A stretch of DNA of 64,000 bases from Desulfosarcina ovata subsp. ovata (GTDB lineage: Bacteria; Desulfobacterota; Desulfobacteria; Desulfobacterales; Desulfosarcinaceae): assembly GCF_009689005.1 (NCBI RefSeq), contig NZ_AP021879.1:3348001-3412000 (forward strand), in the 5' to 3' direction. Shown piece after piece: positions 27,898 through 37,225 of the stretch; within the stretch, counting starts at the first letter, position 1; each line of letters starts with the position of its first letter. The translations under genes were made by a program, and so were the position numbers. Below the pieces are notes generated by a model that saw nothing but the letters and a program-made list of their open reading frames with translations, was not told the DNA's origin and made no database searches.

Positions 27898-28114
27898 GAT
27901 CCAAATCGAAATCGGGATCGCTATCGAAATCGAAAAAAAAATGGGACGGAGACATGCAGACTGGATGTCTATCGACTTGCGGTCAATGGTAATCGGTGCC
28001 ATGGGAAACCGGAAAACCAGGAACCGTATAGCGCCCTTTTGTCAACCAGTGATTCCAAAATATATCGTCGATTTCGATCCCGATTTTGATTTCGATTTCG
28101 ATTTCGATTTCGAT
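27898..28114. repeat. Element bounded by inverted TTCGAT/ATCGAA hexamer arrays
   Basis: The left side (27898-27936) carries AAATCGAAATCGGGATCG and more ATCGAA units. The right side (about 28068-28113) carries the inverse: ATTTCGATCCCGATTTTG followed by four TTTCGA units. The two arrays could pair across about 130 bp. Confidence 0.6.
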
Positions 28115-28261
28115 AAACCTGAGTTACATGCGATTGCCTGGAAAACCCACTGACGGACCCAGGCCGCTGGGGATCAACGCCTGCCGTTCAAAAATCAAAA
28201 CCACATAAATACATATATAATACAATCAGATAGAATATAATCACAAAGAAGGGACAATACG

Positions 28262-28362
28262 GGTTCAAAATCTTGAACTTTTCCCAAACTTAATTTTTTA
28301 ATTTTTATTTCAGTATGTTAATCAAGTTGATGACTTTTTGAGGTTCATGATCTTGAACTTTT
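28262..28362. promoter_or_regulatory. Two copies of an operator-like palindrome
   Basis: GGTTCAAAATCTTGAACTTT at 28262 and GGTTCATGATCTTGAACTTT at 28342, 80 bp apart. Each contains GTTCA-N5-6-TGAAC dyad symmetry. They could bind a dimeric regulator; no target gene is intact nearby. Confidence 0.45.
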
Positions 28363-28383
28363 TCAACCGGAAACACGGCGCTA

Positions 28384-28534
28384 CTATACGGTCCAGTGAA
28401 TGCCCGCCGCCGCCACAAATTTATTATTAACCTTGATTTCAATATGTTTTAACAAATTCAGCGTTTCTTCAATCCAGCCGCCCATTATTGGCAAGCCAAT
28501 TGCTTTTGTAGATTGTCAACCTAATAATTTTCAT
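28384..28534 (-). pseudogene. Small frameshifted ORF with strong ribosome site
   Basis: AAGGAGGAG precedes an ATG at 28534. The frame reads MKIIRLTIYKSNWLANN and then stops. One frame over, GGWIEETLNLLKHIEIKVN continues to a double stop at 28386-28381, so one indel would give about 48 residues. Not recognised. Confidence 0.35.
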
Positions 28535-28550
28535 CTTTTCTCCTCCTTAG

Positions 28551-28587
28551 CGGTTAACCGGCGTCATCCCGGTTAACCGTTTTTTTT
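28551..28587 (+). terminator. Rho-independent terminator without an obvious gene
   Basis: CGGTTAACCG (28551-28560) and its inverse (28570-28579), then eight T. No rightward gene precedes it within 800 bp, which hints at a lost gene or an unrecognised small RNA. Confidence 0.75.
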
Positions 28588-28765
28588 GCCGCAGCACTGA
28601 CGCATAACTATTTAAACCCACTGATACCAGCGAGATAGACAGACATCAAAAAAAGTTTGTCTCAAAATAGCTATAGACAAGCGATCGGGCTTTTGGTAGA
28701 GGTAGCATAGGATGTTTGTAAGCACGCATCCTAGTCGTGACGCTACACTTGAAAAGGAGGTCGCT

Positions 28766-29635
28766 TTGATAGTCCAGTGTGGACGGCAGATTGAGAGTGA
28801 GGAGCTTGCGCAAATTCGCGAAACCGTTGAGACATTTTGGCGGTTGAGTCAGTGGGAGTTGGCCCAAACGGTATGTGAGCATTTGGGCTGGCACACCGCT
28901 TCCGGCGGCAATAAAGTGGACGCCTGCCTGAAGTTGCTCAAGCGTTTGGAAGCGCAAGGGCGCATACGATTGCCCGCTAAACGCGATAGCGGCCGCAAAA
29001 GCGGCAAGCAGCCGATAGCATCCCATCGGATCCAGCCTCAAGAGCCAGTCGTGGGCAAGCTTTCGGATATCGGGCCGATCCGGCTCAGGGTCGTACAAGG
29101 CAAAGCAGATAAGGCGCTTTTTAATGAATACCTGAGCCGTTACCACTACTTGGGGGACAAGAAGCCATTTGGATGTTATTTGCGCTATTTTGTCGAAGGC
29201 GCAGGCACGCTATTGGGGTGTATGCTGTTTTCAGGAGCGGCCAAAGCGCTAATCAAGAGAGATCAATGGATCGGCTGGAGCACCAACGAGCGACTGCGGA
29301 ACCTGGGATTTGTTGTCAACAATGGGCGGTATTTGATTTTTCCGTGGGTAAAGGTCAGGTACTTGGCAAGCTGCGCATTGGGCAAGGCGATCAGGGAGTT
29401 GGGGCGGCACTGGCAGGAGCGCTGGGGCTATCGGCCGGTTTTGCTGGAAACCTTTGTCGATCCGCACTATTTCGATGGGACGTGCTACCGGGCGGCCAAT
29501 TTTAGGTATCTTGGCATGACCCGCGGAATGGGGCTTATTCGACAGGGTCAAAGCTACGCCACCAGTCCGAAAAAGATCTTTGTTTATCCGCTGGCGGATA
29601 ATTTTCGGCAAGTGTTATGTTCAGGGGAGGGCTGA
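28766..29635 (+). CDS. DUF4338 (Druantia DruA-like) protein encoded by an IS
   Basis: 289 residues from TTG 28766, which has AAGGAGG 5 nt upstream; an ATG at 28712 lacks a ribosome site. Residues 1-75 resemble a winged helix. From about residue 110 it matches DUF4338: YHYLG, RDQWIGWSTNERLRN, YLIFPWVKVRYLASCALG, LLETFVDPHYFDGTCYRAAN. DUF4338 is the domain of DruA in Druantia anti-phage systems, but here it stands next to a transposase and no Druantia partner genes (e.g. the DruE helicase) are present. Its biochemical role is unknown; an IS accessory factor is the simplest reading. Confidence 0.85.
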   Translation: MIVQCGRQIESEELAQIRETVETFWRLSQWELAQTVCEHLGWHTASGGNKVDACLKLLKRLEAQGRIRLPAKRDSGRKSGKQPIASHRIQPQEPVVGKLSDIGPIRLRVVQGKADKALFNEYLSRYHYLGDKKPFGCYLRYFVEGAGTLLGCMLFSGAAKALIKRDQWIGWSTNERLRNLGFVVNNGRYLIFPWVKVRYLASCALGKAIRELGRHWQERWGYRPVLLETFVDPHYFDGTCYRAANFRYLGMTRGMGLIRQGQSYATSPKKIFVYPLADNFRQVLCSGEG

Positions 29636-29638
29636 CGG

Positions 29639-31165
29639 ATGAAAAAAACCAGCCGCAGACCCAGTCGTGAGCAGATCAAAGCCCAAATCAAACAGCGCAA
29701 ACATGCACAGAAAAAATTGCGTCAGGATGAAAAGGCCAAGGGCTTTAAGGCGCCATCACATGCCACGATTTCAAACGGCAAGTGTAAATACGAAAGCATT
29801 GAGCAGGAGTACACTGCCCGCAATGAGGCGGTTGCCGAGAAAATAGGGATCTTTCGGGCCAAGATGCCTGTGCTGCTTAAGCAACTGTCCAAAATCGAGG
29901 ACCCGAGAAATCCTAAAAAGATCAAGCACAATCTGTCGACCCTGATGATCTATGGGATACTGATGTTTGTTTTTCAGATGAGCTCTAGTCGCGAGGCCAA
30001 CCGGGAGATGTCCCGGCCGCTGTTTTGGCAGAATCTGCAGTTTTTCTTCCCAGAGCTTGAAAGTTTGCCCCATCATGACACGCTCAAACGGTTACTGGCG
30101 GTGATCGACGTCAATCAAATCGAACAGTTGCATCTTGAGTTGATCCGGCAATTGATCCGGAAAAAGAAATTTCGGCGCTATTTGATTGACGAGTGCTATC
30201 CGATCGCGATCGATGGCACCGGCAAATTTAAGCGTGACTGGATTTGGGCCGAGGAGTGTTTGCAGCGCACCGTTACGCAAGCGGATGGGGAGCACCTTCA
30301 ATACCATGTCTATATTTTAGAGGCCAATCTGGCGTTTCGCGATGGCATGACTATTCCGTTGATGAGTGAAATGTTAAGCTACACCGAAGGCGACACCGCC
30401 AATGATAAACAGGACTGCGAGCTTAAAGCCTTTTACCGATTGGCCCAACGCCTGAAGTCGGCCTTTCCGGCGCTGAAAATCATGGTGTTAATCGATGGGC
30501 TTTACGCCAAGGGTCCCGTGGTAGAGGTTTGCCGCAAAAATAAATGGCAGTTCATGATCGTCCTGAAAGACAAATCCCTTCCCAGCGTGATGAGTGAATT
30601 TGAAGCGCTTGCGGCACTTGAGATAAAAAATCGTTTCCGCCAGGGATGGGGCAACAGAAAACAGGTGTTCAAATGGGTAAACAGTATCGACTATCGGTTT
30701 GGTCCGAACGATAAAAAAAGCCAAATCCTGCACGTCGTCGAATGCCAAGAGCGCTGGCAACAGGTTAACCCGCAAACCGGGCAATTGGAGGACAAAAGCA
30801 GCCGACACGTGTGGCTGTCCAGCAAACCGTTGAACCGGTTTAATCTTCACGAACGGTGCAATCTGGGCGCACGCGCGCGCTGGGGCATCGAAACCGGTAT
30901 CCTGGTTGAAAAACATCATGGATATCGCTATGAGCACTGCTTTTCGTATAACTGGAATGTCATGAAGGGATATCACTATTTAATGCGTCTGGGCCATATG
31001 TTCAACGTTTTGGCTCGCTATTCGGAACGGCTGGCCAAGGTCGTCAAAGATACCGGCGTGCGAGGCCTTATTCGCTTTATTCGCGAGACCATAGCCAACC
31101 CCTGGTTGGATTATGAATGGCTGGAAATTCGTCTGGCCGCCCCTTTTCAGCTTCGGTTGGTGTAG
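29639..31165 (+). CDS. DDE transposase (IS4/ISAs1-like fold, family not fixed)
   Basis: 508 residues. A long basic N-terminus (residues 1-45) precedes the block KIEDPRNPKKIKHNLSTL found in ISAs1/H-repeat-type transposases. Catalytic candidates are Asp in PIAIDGTGKF, Asp in MVLIDGLYAKG and Glu in RWGIETGILVEKHHGY. The frame is intact. GGGGAGG precedes the ATG, 3 nt after the DUF4338 stop. Confidence 0.85.
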   Translation: MKKTSRRPSREQIKAQIKQRKHAQKKLRQDEKAKGFKAPSHATISNGKCKYESIEQEYTARNEAVAEKIGIFRAKMPVLLKQLSKIEDPRNPKKIKHNLSTLMIYGILMFVFQMSSSREANREMSRPLFWQNLQFFFPELESLPHHDTLKRLLAVIDVNQIEQLHLELIRQLIRKKKFRRYLIDECYPIAIDGTGKFKRDWIWAEECLQRTVTQADGEHLQYHVYILEANLAFRDGMTIPLMSEMLSYTEGDTANDKQDCELKAFYRLAQRLKSAFPALKIMVLIDGLYAKGPVVEVCRKNKWQFMIVLKDKSLPSVMSEFEALAALEIKNRFRQGWGNRKQVFKWVNSIDYRFGPNDKKSQILHVVECQERWQQVNPQTGQLEDKSSRHVWLSSKPLNRFNLHERCNLGARARWGIETGILVEKHHGYRYEHCFSYNWNVMKGYHYLMRLGHMFNVLARYSERLAKVVKDTGVRGLIRFIRETIANPWLDYEWLEIRLAAPFQLRLV

Positions 31166-31182
31166 CAGTAGCCGTACCAAAA

Positions 31183-31373
31183 CAAAGCGAAACAGCCTCT
31201 CAAGCCTGGAAGAGATGGGAGTCCACGGTCAGACATAATTGAGATTATGTCATGACAATTGTCTGAGGAGCAAATCTTGGTCATAAAAGTGTGAAGACGT
31301 TAGCCGGGTGATGAAAAGTGGGGCCCTAATCGTGACCAACCCCTGATTCTTTTTATTCATGCGTCAGAGCTGA
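31183..31373. other. Junction between the IS and the broken ppdK
   Basis: No gene. It contains a dyad at 31229-31266 (TCAGACA ... TGTCTGA with CATAA / TTATG inside) and an in-frame TGA at 31371, immediately before ppdK homology begins. Confidence 0.5.
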
Positions 31374-32597
31374 GGCGAGTGGATCAGCATTGACGGCACC
31401 GCCGGCGTGGTCTATGAAGGCCAGCTGGCCACCATGGTACCGGATATCAAGGATCCCTGGCTGATCAAACTGCTTGGCTGGGCCGATTCGTTCCGCACCC
31501 TGGGGGTCTGGGCCAATGCCGACTATCCCCGCGACGCCCGGCGGGCGGTGGAGTACGGTGCCCAGGGAATCGGCCTGTGCCGTTCCGAGCACATGTTTTT
31601 CGAGACCGACCGGCTGCCCTACTTCCAGAAAATGATCATGGCCGACTACCCGGTGGAACGTCGCGAGGCCCTGGCGGCCCTGCTGCCCTTCCAGCGGGAA
31701 GACTTCGCCGGACTCTTCCGGGTGATGGATGGGCGACCGGTGATCATCCGCCTGATCGATCCGCCCCTGCACGAGTTCCTGCCCGACCTGGTGGAGCTGG
31801 TGGCCGAGCTGGCCGACCTGAAAATCCAGCTCAAACATGCCCCGGACATGGCGGCCATTGATGCCCTGTTGAGCGACATCCGCCAGAAGGAGCAGCTGCG
31901 CAAACGGGCCCTGAGTCTGCGCGAGGCCAATCCCATGCTGGGGCTGCGCGGCGTGCGCCTGGGAATCTATATTCCCGAATTGACCAGCATGCAGGTGCGG
32001 GCCATCTTCGAAGCGGCCTGCATGGTGGTCAAGGAGGGCATCGATGTCCACCCGGAGGTGATGATCCCGCTGACCAGCCATGTCAACGAACTGATCCGCC
32101 AGCGCACGGTGCTGGAGGCCGAGGCCCGGACGGTGATGGCCGAGCAGGGCGTGACGATCGGCTACAAATTCGGCACCATGATCGAACTGCCCCGGGCGGC
32201 CCTGACCGCCGACCGGATCGCCGAACATGCCGAGTTCTTCTCCTTCGGCACCAATGACCTGACCCAGACCACTTTCGGCATCTCCCGGGACGATGCCGAA
32301 GCCGGTTTTCTCATCGAATACATGGAGGGCGGCATTCTGCCGGCCAACCCCTTTGCCACCCTGGACCGGGACGGGGTCGGCCAGCTCATCGACATGGCGG
32401 TGAGAAAAGGCCGCGCCAGCAAACCGGATCTGGAGTGCGGCATCTGCGGCGAGCATGGCGGGGATCCGCAGTCCATCGCCTTGTGCCATCAACTGGGGCT
32501 GACCTACGTCTCTTGCTCCCCCTTCCGGGTGCCCATTGCCCGCCTGGCCGCGGCCCACGCCGCCCTGCAGGAGACCGGCAGGCCCCATGACGGATGA
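31374..32597 (+). pseudogene. ppdK: Pyruvate phosphate dikinase, 3' fragment only
   Basis: About 407 residues matching the C-terminal PEP/pyruvate domain: WISIDGTAGVVYEG, ARRAVEYGAQGIGLCRSEHM, FSFGTNDLTQTTFG and the active-site Cys region ECGICGEHGGDP. Intact enzymes are about 880-950 residues with an ATP-grasp domain and a phosphohistidine domain first; both are missing. The first homologous codon follows an in-frame TGA, and no ppdK 5' sequence lies left of the IS, so this is deletion or rearrangement, not simple insertion. An internal start cannot give a working dikinase. Confidence 0.85.
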
Positions 32598-32629
32598 AGG
32601 ACCGATGCCCACCCCAGCGAGGAGGATTC

Positions 32630-35600
32630 ATGAGTCGTACGCGAGCGGTTGTGGTTGCCCTGATTGTGGGATGTATCGTAAAAACCCTGGCCGGTGTTGC
32701 AGCGCCGGCGCAGGCCATTGAGGTCCCCGCCCCCCTGGCCCCCTGGAAAGAGTGGGTGCTTCACGGGAAGACCGAACGCCAGTGTCCGGCCCATTTTGAC
32801 GACGGGACGCAGCAGCGCTGCTGGTGGCCCTCCCGGCTGAGGGTAAATGCCGGTGTGACGGGCGGCGTATTCGAACAGGAAGTAACCGTTTACGCGCCCA
32901 CCTGGATGCGTCTTCCGGGCGACCCGAAGCACTGGCCCGAATCGGTCACCAACGGAGAGGACCGCCTGCCCGTGACCGGCCGGAACGCGCAACCCTGGGT
33001 CTGGCTGGAACCGGGTGATCACCGCATCCGCGGGCTCTTCATGTGGAACCGGCTGCCGGAACGTATCCAGATACCGCCAGCCGTGGGCATGGTCGACCTG
33101 AACGTGGCCGGCCATGAAGTGGCTTTGCCGGAACTGGAAGAAGGCGGCTGGCTGCGACTGCACGGCAAAGACGAGGCGGTCGGCCGGGAAGACACCTTTT
33201 CCGCCACCCTCTTCCGGCTGATCGAAGATGACATTCCCCTGCGCATCACGACCCGGATCCTGCTTGAGGTATCCGGCCGCGCCCGGGATATCCGTCTTCC
33301 CCACCTGCTGCCCGAGGATTCGACCCTGCTGGCCATCGACAGCCCCCTGCCCGCCCGGATCACCGACGGCAACACGCTCGTGCTGCAAGGCAAACCCGGT
33401 CGCTGGGACATCCGGGCGACGGTGCGACGAGAGGGTCCCGTCAACCAGCTCACCACCGGCAAAGGCGCCTATGGGGACGAGATCTGGTCCTTCAGGGCCT
33501 TTCACGACCTGCGCATGGTCAAACTCTCCGGCGCACCCGCCATTGAGCCGTCACGCACCCGGATGCCCGATGCATGGAAAGGCTATCCGGCCTACCGCAT
33601 GGCACCGGCCGGCACACTGGCCATCGAGACCATCCGCCGGGGCGACCCGGATCCGGCGCCGGACCAACTGAACCTGCAGCGGACCTGGTGGCTCGATTTC
33701 GACGGTGGCGGCTTCACCCTGCACGACCGCATCAACGGCACCCTGAGCCGCACCTGGCACCTGGCCATGGTCCCGCCCATGGCCCTGGGCCGGGTGGCCC
33801 TGGACGGTGAGGATCAGCTGATCACCCGCCAGGGCGAAAAGGGCTTGCCCGGTGTTCAGCTTCGCCGTGGCCGCCTTGCCCTGGAGGCCGACAGCCGCCT
33901 GCCCAGAAAAAATGCCGGCCTGCCGGCCGTCGGCTGGGATCACGATTTTCAGCAGGTACGCGGAACGCTCAACCTGCCGCCGGGCTGGACGCTCTTTTCC
34001 GCTGCCGGGGTGGATGTGCCTCCCGGTGCCTGGCTGCAGCAATGGACCCTGCTGGACTTTTTCCTCATCCTGGTCATCGCCATCAGCACCGTCAAGGTTC
34101 GCAACCGAATGACCGGCCTTTTGGCCCTTGTGACCCTGGTCATGATTTTTCATGAGCTGGGGGCACCGCGCCTGGTATGGCTGCATCTGTTGGCCGTGGC
34201 CGCGCTGCTCAAATACCTGCCCTGTGGCTGGTTCCGAAAACTGGTGACGGTATGGGGCGTCGGCGCGGTCGTGGCCCTAGTGATCATCAGCCTGCCGTTC
34301 ATGATCCAGCAGGTCCGCAGCGCCATTTACCCGCAACTGGCCCGTGGCGGGTCCATCAGCCCGTTCCTTTTTGGTTCAAAAGGTGGGGGGTTCGATACAA
34401 GTGTAATGATCGACAAAGAACGCACCGTTGCGAGCGAAGCCATGCAGAGAACGGCACAATCGTTTAAGGCCGCCCCGTCTGCCGTCGCCAAACCGCCATA
34501 CCGCTTCACCCCCGATCCGAATGCGCTGATTCAGACCGGCCCCGGTCTGCCGACCTGGCGCTGGCATACCGTCGACCTGCGTTGGAACGGTCCCGTGGAT
34601 CAGCAGCAGCAGATCCGCCTGTGGCTGATCTCCCCCCTTGTCAATCTGCTTCTGGGACTGGCCAGGGTCGCGCTTTTAATTCTCCTGATCGTGATCTTTC
34701 TGGACCTGCGCCACTGGCGCCGTCACCTGCCGACTCCGACGCCAGCCGCAATGGCCACGCTGGTTCTGCTGCTTCTGGCACCGATGGGTGGGCTGCGCGC
34801 CGAGACCACCGTGCAGGGCTTTCCGCCCCAACCGCTTCTGGACGAACTGCGCCAGCGGCTTCTCGAACCACCGCCCTGCCTGCCCCACTGCGCGGACATC
34901 AGCCGCCTGGAGCTGACCGCCACCCCCGATCAGATTCGCCTGATCCTGCATGCCCATGCCTTGACCGATACGGCCATTCCCCTGCCGACCACCCAGGAAC
35001 AGTGGCGGCCGACCCAACTGACGATGGACAACGAACCGGTCCGCAGCCTCGCCCGTGACGATCGCGGCAACCTGTGGATGGTTCTGCCCCAGGGCGTCCA
35101 TCGGATCAAAATGGTCGGCCCCACGGGCAGCGCCAACGAAATCCGTATTGCCTTCCCCATTCGCCCCCATCAGGGGACCTACGCCGGTGTGGGCTGGCAG
35201 GCCCGTGGTTTCCGGTCCGACGGCGGCATGGAAGCCGCGGTTTCCCTGACCCGCACGAATCGCGATGAATCCGCCGCGGCAGCGCCCGCTCCCAAAATCG
35301 AAATCCCCGCTTTTTTTCAGATCACGCGTACCCTTCATCTGAGCATTCAATGGGAGGTCACCACCCACGTCAAGCGGCTCACCAGACCTGGCACGCCGGT
35401 CCTGCTCAACATCCCCCTGCCGGACGGGGCCGCGGTGACAACCGCCAGTATCCAGGTAGAAGGCGGCGTTGCCCAGCTCACCCTGGGACCGGAAACGATG
35501 CAGACCACGTTTTCGGCAAGCCTGCCGATCACCCCCACCATCCGGCTGACGGCACCCGGCCATGCTCCCTGGACCGAAACCTGGATCCTGGATGCGGGCA

Positions 35601-36706
35601 CCATGTGGCAATGTACGACCTCGGGTCTGACCGTGGTCCACCACCAGGATCAGGCCCGCAACTGGCAACCCCAGTGGCAGCCCTGGCCGGGTGAAACCGT
35701 GACCATCGCCGTCACCCGGCCCGAAGCGATTGCCGGGCGGACGCTCACCATCGACAGCGCCCGACTTTCAATGACTCCCGGAAAGCGGTTCATCAAGGCA
35801 ACCCTGGCCCTGTCCATTCGCGCCAGCAAAGGCGGCCGCCATCAGATTGAACTGCCTGCGGCAGCCAATCTCCAAGGAGTCACGATCAATGGCAAAAGTC
35901 TGCCCATCCGCCAGGATGGCCAGCTGGTAACCGTTCCCATCGAACCGGGCAGGCAGGCTATCGAAGTCCAGTGGCTGGCGCTGAGCATCTCGGCCACGCG
36001 CCTCGAAGCCCCCCGGGTGCATGTGGGCGGAACAGCGGTCAATGCCACCATGACCATGCATATGCCCGCCCATCGCTGGATCCTTTTTGCCGGAGGGCCG
36101 CAGCTTGGACCGGCGGTGCTTTTCTGGAGCTATGTGATCGTGGTGCTCGTTGCCGGCGTCGGCCTTGGCAAAACCACGCTCACCCCCCTGCGAACCCATC
36201 ACTGGATGCTGCTGGGACTGGGGCTGACCCAAGTCCCGGCCGCCCTGGCCGCGGTCGTGGTCGGCTGGCTGCTGGCGCTGGGGGCCCGTTGCCGAAAGGC
36301 GGTGTCCACGCGGGCGGCGGTCTTCAATCTGGGCCAGGTCCTGCTGGTCCTGCTTACCCTGGCTGCCCTGGCCGCCCTCTATTCGGCCATCGAACGCGGC
36401 CTTCTGGGTATCCCGGACATGCAGATCAGCGGCAACGGCTCCACCCGCTTCCAGCTCAACTGGACCCAGGACCGCATTGATGGCCTCATGCCCATGGCCT
36501 GGGTAATCAGTCTGCCCCAATGGGTCTATCACCTGCTCATGCTGCTCTGGTCCCTCTGGCTGGCGTTCAGCCTGATGGCCTGGCTGCGCTGGGGCTGGGG
36601 TTGTTTTGCCAAGGATCAGCTCTGGAAACCCCTTCAATGGCGCCGCAAGCGCGGAAAGAATGCGCCCACCCCATCCCCCCGGGAAAATGCCGAAACCGAA
36701 TCGTAA
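32630..36706 (+). CDS. Large exported/membrane protein of unknown function (1358 residues)
   Basis: ATG 32630 follows GAGGAGG. A signal peptide (VVVALIVGCIVKTLAGVAA) leads into about 450 residues of beta-rich periplasmic sequence. Membrane segments follow at about 475-590 and 680-700, then a second beta-rich region of about 500 residues, and at least four more helices near the C-terminus (about 1150-1330). The tail is basic and cytoplasmic. No catalytic motif was recognised. The closely spaced ppdK remnant upstream is not a functional partner. It is GC-rich and intact, so probably expressed. Confidence 0.75.
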   Translation: MSRTRAVVVALIVGCIVKTLAGVAAPAQAIEVPAPLAPWKEWVLHGKTERQCPAHFDDGTQQRCWWPSRLRVNAGVTGGVFEQEVTVYAPTWMRLPGDPKHWPESVTNGEDRLPVTGRNAQPWVWLEPGDHRIRGLFMWNRLPERIQIPPAVGMVDLNVAGHEVALPELEEGGWLRLHGKDEAVGREDTFSATLFRLIEDDIPLRITTRILLEVSGRARDIRLPHLLPEDSTLLAIDSPLPARITDGNTLVLQGKPGRWDIRATVRREGPVNQLTTGKGAYGDEIWSFRAFHDLRMVKLSGAPAIEPSRTRMPDAWKGYPAYRMAPAGTLAIETIRRGDPDPAPDQLNLQRTWWLDFDGGGFTLHDRINGTLSRTWHLAMVPPMALGRVALDGEDQLITRQGEKGLPGVQLRRGRLALEADSRLPRKNAGLPAVGWDHDFQQVRGTLNLPPGWTLFSAAGVDVPPGAWLQQWTLLDFFLILVIAISTVKVRNRMTGLLALVTLVMIFHELGAPRLVWLHLLAVAALLKYLPCGWFRKLVTVWGVGAVVALVIISLPFMIQQVRSAIYPQLARGGSISPFLFGSKGGGFDTSVMIDKERTVASEAMQRTAQSFKAAPSAVAKPPYRFTPDPNALIQTGPGLPTWRWHTVDLRWNGPVDQQQQIRLWLISPLVNLLLGLARVALLILLIVIFLDLRHWRRHLPTPTPAAMATLVLLLLAPMGGLRAETTVQGFPPQPLLDELRQRLLEPPPCLPHCADISRLELTATPDQIRLILHAHALTDTAIPLPTTQEQWRPTQLTMDNEPVRSLARDDRGNLWMVLPQGVHRIKMVGPTGSANEIRIAFPIRPHQGTYAGVGWQARGFRSDGGMEAAVSLTRTNRDESAAAAPAPKIEIPAFFQITRTLHLSIQWEVTTHVKRLTRPGTPVLLNIPLPDGAAVTTASIQVEGGVAQLTLGPETMQTTFSASLPITPTIRLTAPGHAPWTETWILDAGTMWQCTTSGLTVVHHQDQARNWQPQWQPWPGETVTIAVTRPEAIAGRTLTIDSARLSMTPGKRFIKATLALSIRASKGGRHQIELPAAANLQGVTINGKSLPIRQDGQLVTVPIEPGRQAIEVQWLALSISATRLEAPRVHVGGTAVNATMTMHMPAHRWILFAGGPQLGPAVLFWSYVIVVLVAGVGLGKTTLTPLRTHHWMLLGLGLTQVPAALAAVVVGWLLALGARCRKAVSTRAAVFNLGQVLLVLLTLAALAALYSAIERGLLGIPDMQISGNGSTRFQLNWTQDRIDGLMPMAWVISLPQWVYHLLMLLWSLWLAFSLMAWLRWGWGCFAKDQLWKPLQWRRKRGKNAPTPSPRENAETES

Positions 36707-37225
36707 ACGGCAAACAGCTGCCTGGCCAATGTTGACCGGCCAGGCGGCAAGAGGGGATAACTGCAATCGCCGCCAGTGGTGGTTATCGTCGCCGGCCCCA
36801 GTGAAACCTCGCCGCCTGCGCGCAATGGAATTTTTTCGTTCCATTTAACGTTTTGTTTCCAATATTTCTTATATGATTAAATTTTATATAATTTTTCATA
36901 CAAGCGAAAACTTTTTGGCACTATTTTGTTCCACAATTGACAAACAGCAACACTGCTTCAGGCCAACCTTCCCGACGCCGAATTGGCTCCGCATGCATCT
37001 GGCCGGCAGATATCGGCATGTCTATAACCGTTTTGCATCATTATTATTTTTTTTAACCTTTACAATCATACCGGCGACCTCCAGGCACCGACCCGCCCAT
37101 CAAACCAGGCTCGATTTCATTTCTGGCAAACGTTTTGCTTTGATGCTGATCATCAGCAAACAGACTCACCGTTGGCAACCGTTAATATCGGTTTCTTATG
37201 AGGTAGATTCCATCAAGGAGTGACC
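36707..37225. other. Intergenic region upstream of ald
   Basis: About 520 bp. Just after the large gene lies a hairpin GCCTGGCC / GGCCAGGC (36720-36745) without a T-run, and AATGGAA / TTCCATT with a T-rich loop at 36824-36845. The rest is AT-rich leader of ald; no gene is convincing. Confidence 0.45.

Larger units (their letters stand above)
27711..28690. other. Long intergenic region between htpG and the first DUF4338 IS
   Basis: About 980 bp holding repeats, operator-like sequences, a terminator and a gene remnant, each listed separately. It contains no intact gene of more than 60 codons that I can support. Confidence 0.6.
28691..31182 (+). mobile_element. IS carrying a DUF4338 gene and a DDE transposase
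   Basis: About 2.5 kb. Candidate terminal repeats are TTTTGGTAGAGGTA (28691-28704) and, inverted, TTTTGGTACGGCTA (31169-31182), 11 of 14 matching. No target duplication was recognised. The two genes are 3 nt apart and cotranscribed. Gene content parallels the second IS at 47033-49491, but the transposases are unrelated. Confidence 0.65.

Noticed and set aside
28066..28114. Short tandem repeat considered as a CRISPR array
   Set aside because: Units are 6 bp with no spacers; no cas genes in the window. The Cas4-like nuclease at 59013 belongs to a phage-type module.
28691..31182. Druantia anti-phage system
   Set aside because: Only the DruA-like domain is present; the neighbour is a transposase and no DruE-type helicase or other Druantia genes are seen.
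31353..32612. 419-codon leftward open frame
   Set aside because: Antisense to the ppdK remnant, whose translation carries the conserved motifs.
36873..37223. 116-codon frame upstream of ald
   Set aside because: No ribosome site, unusual composition, overlaps the AT-rich leader of ald.
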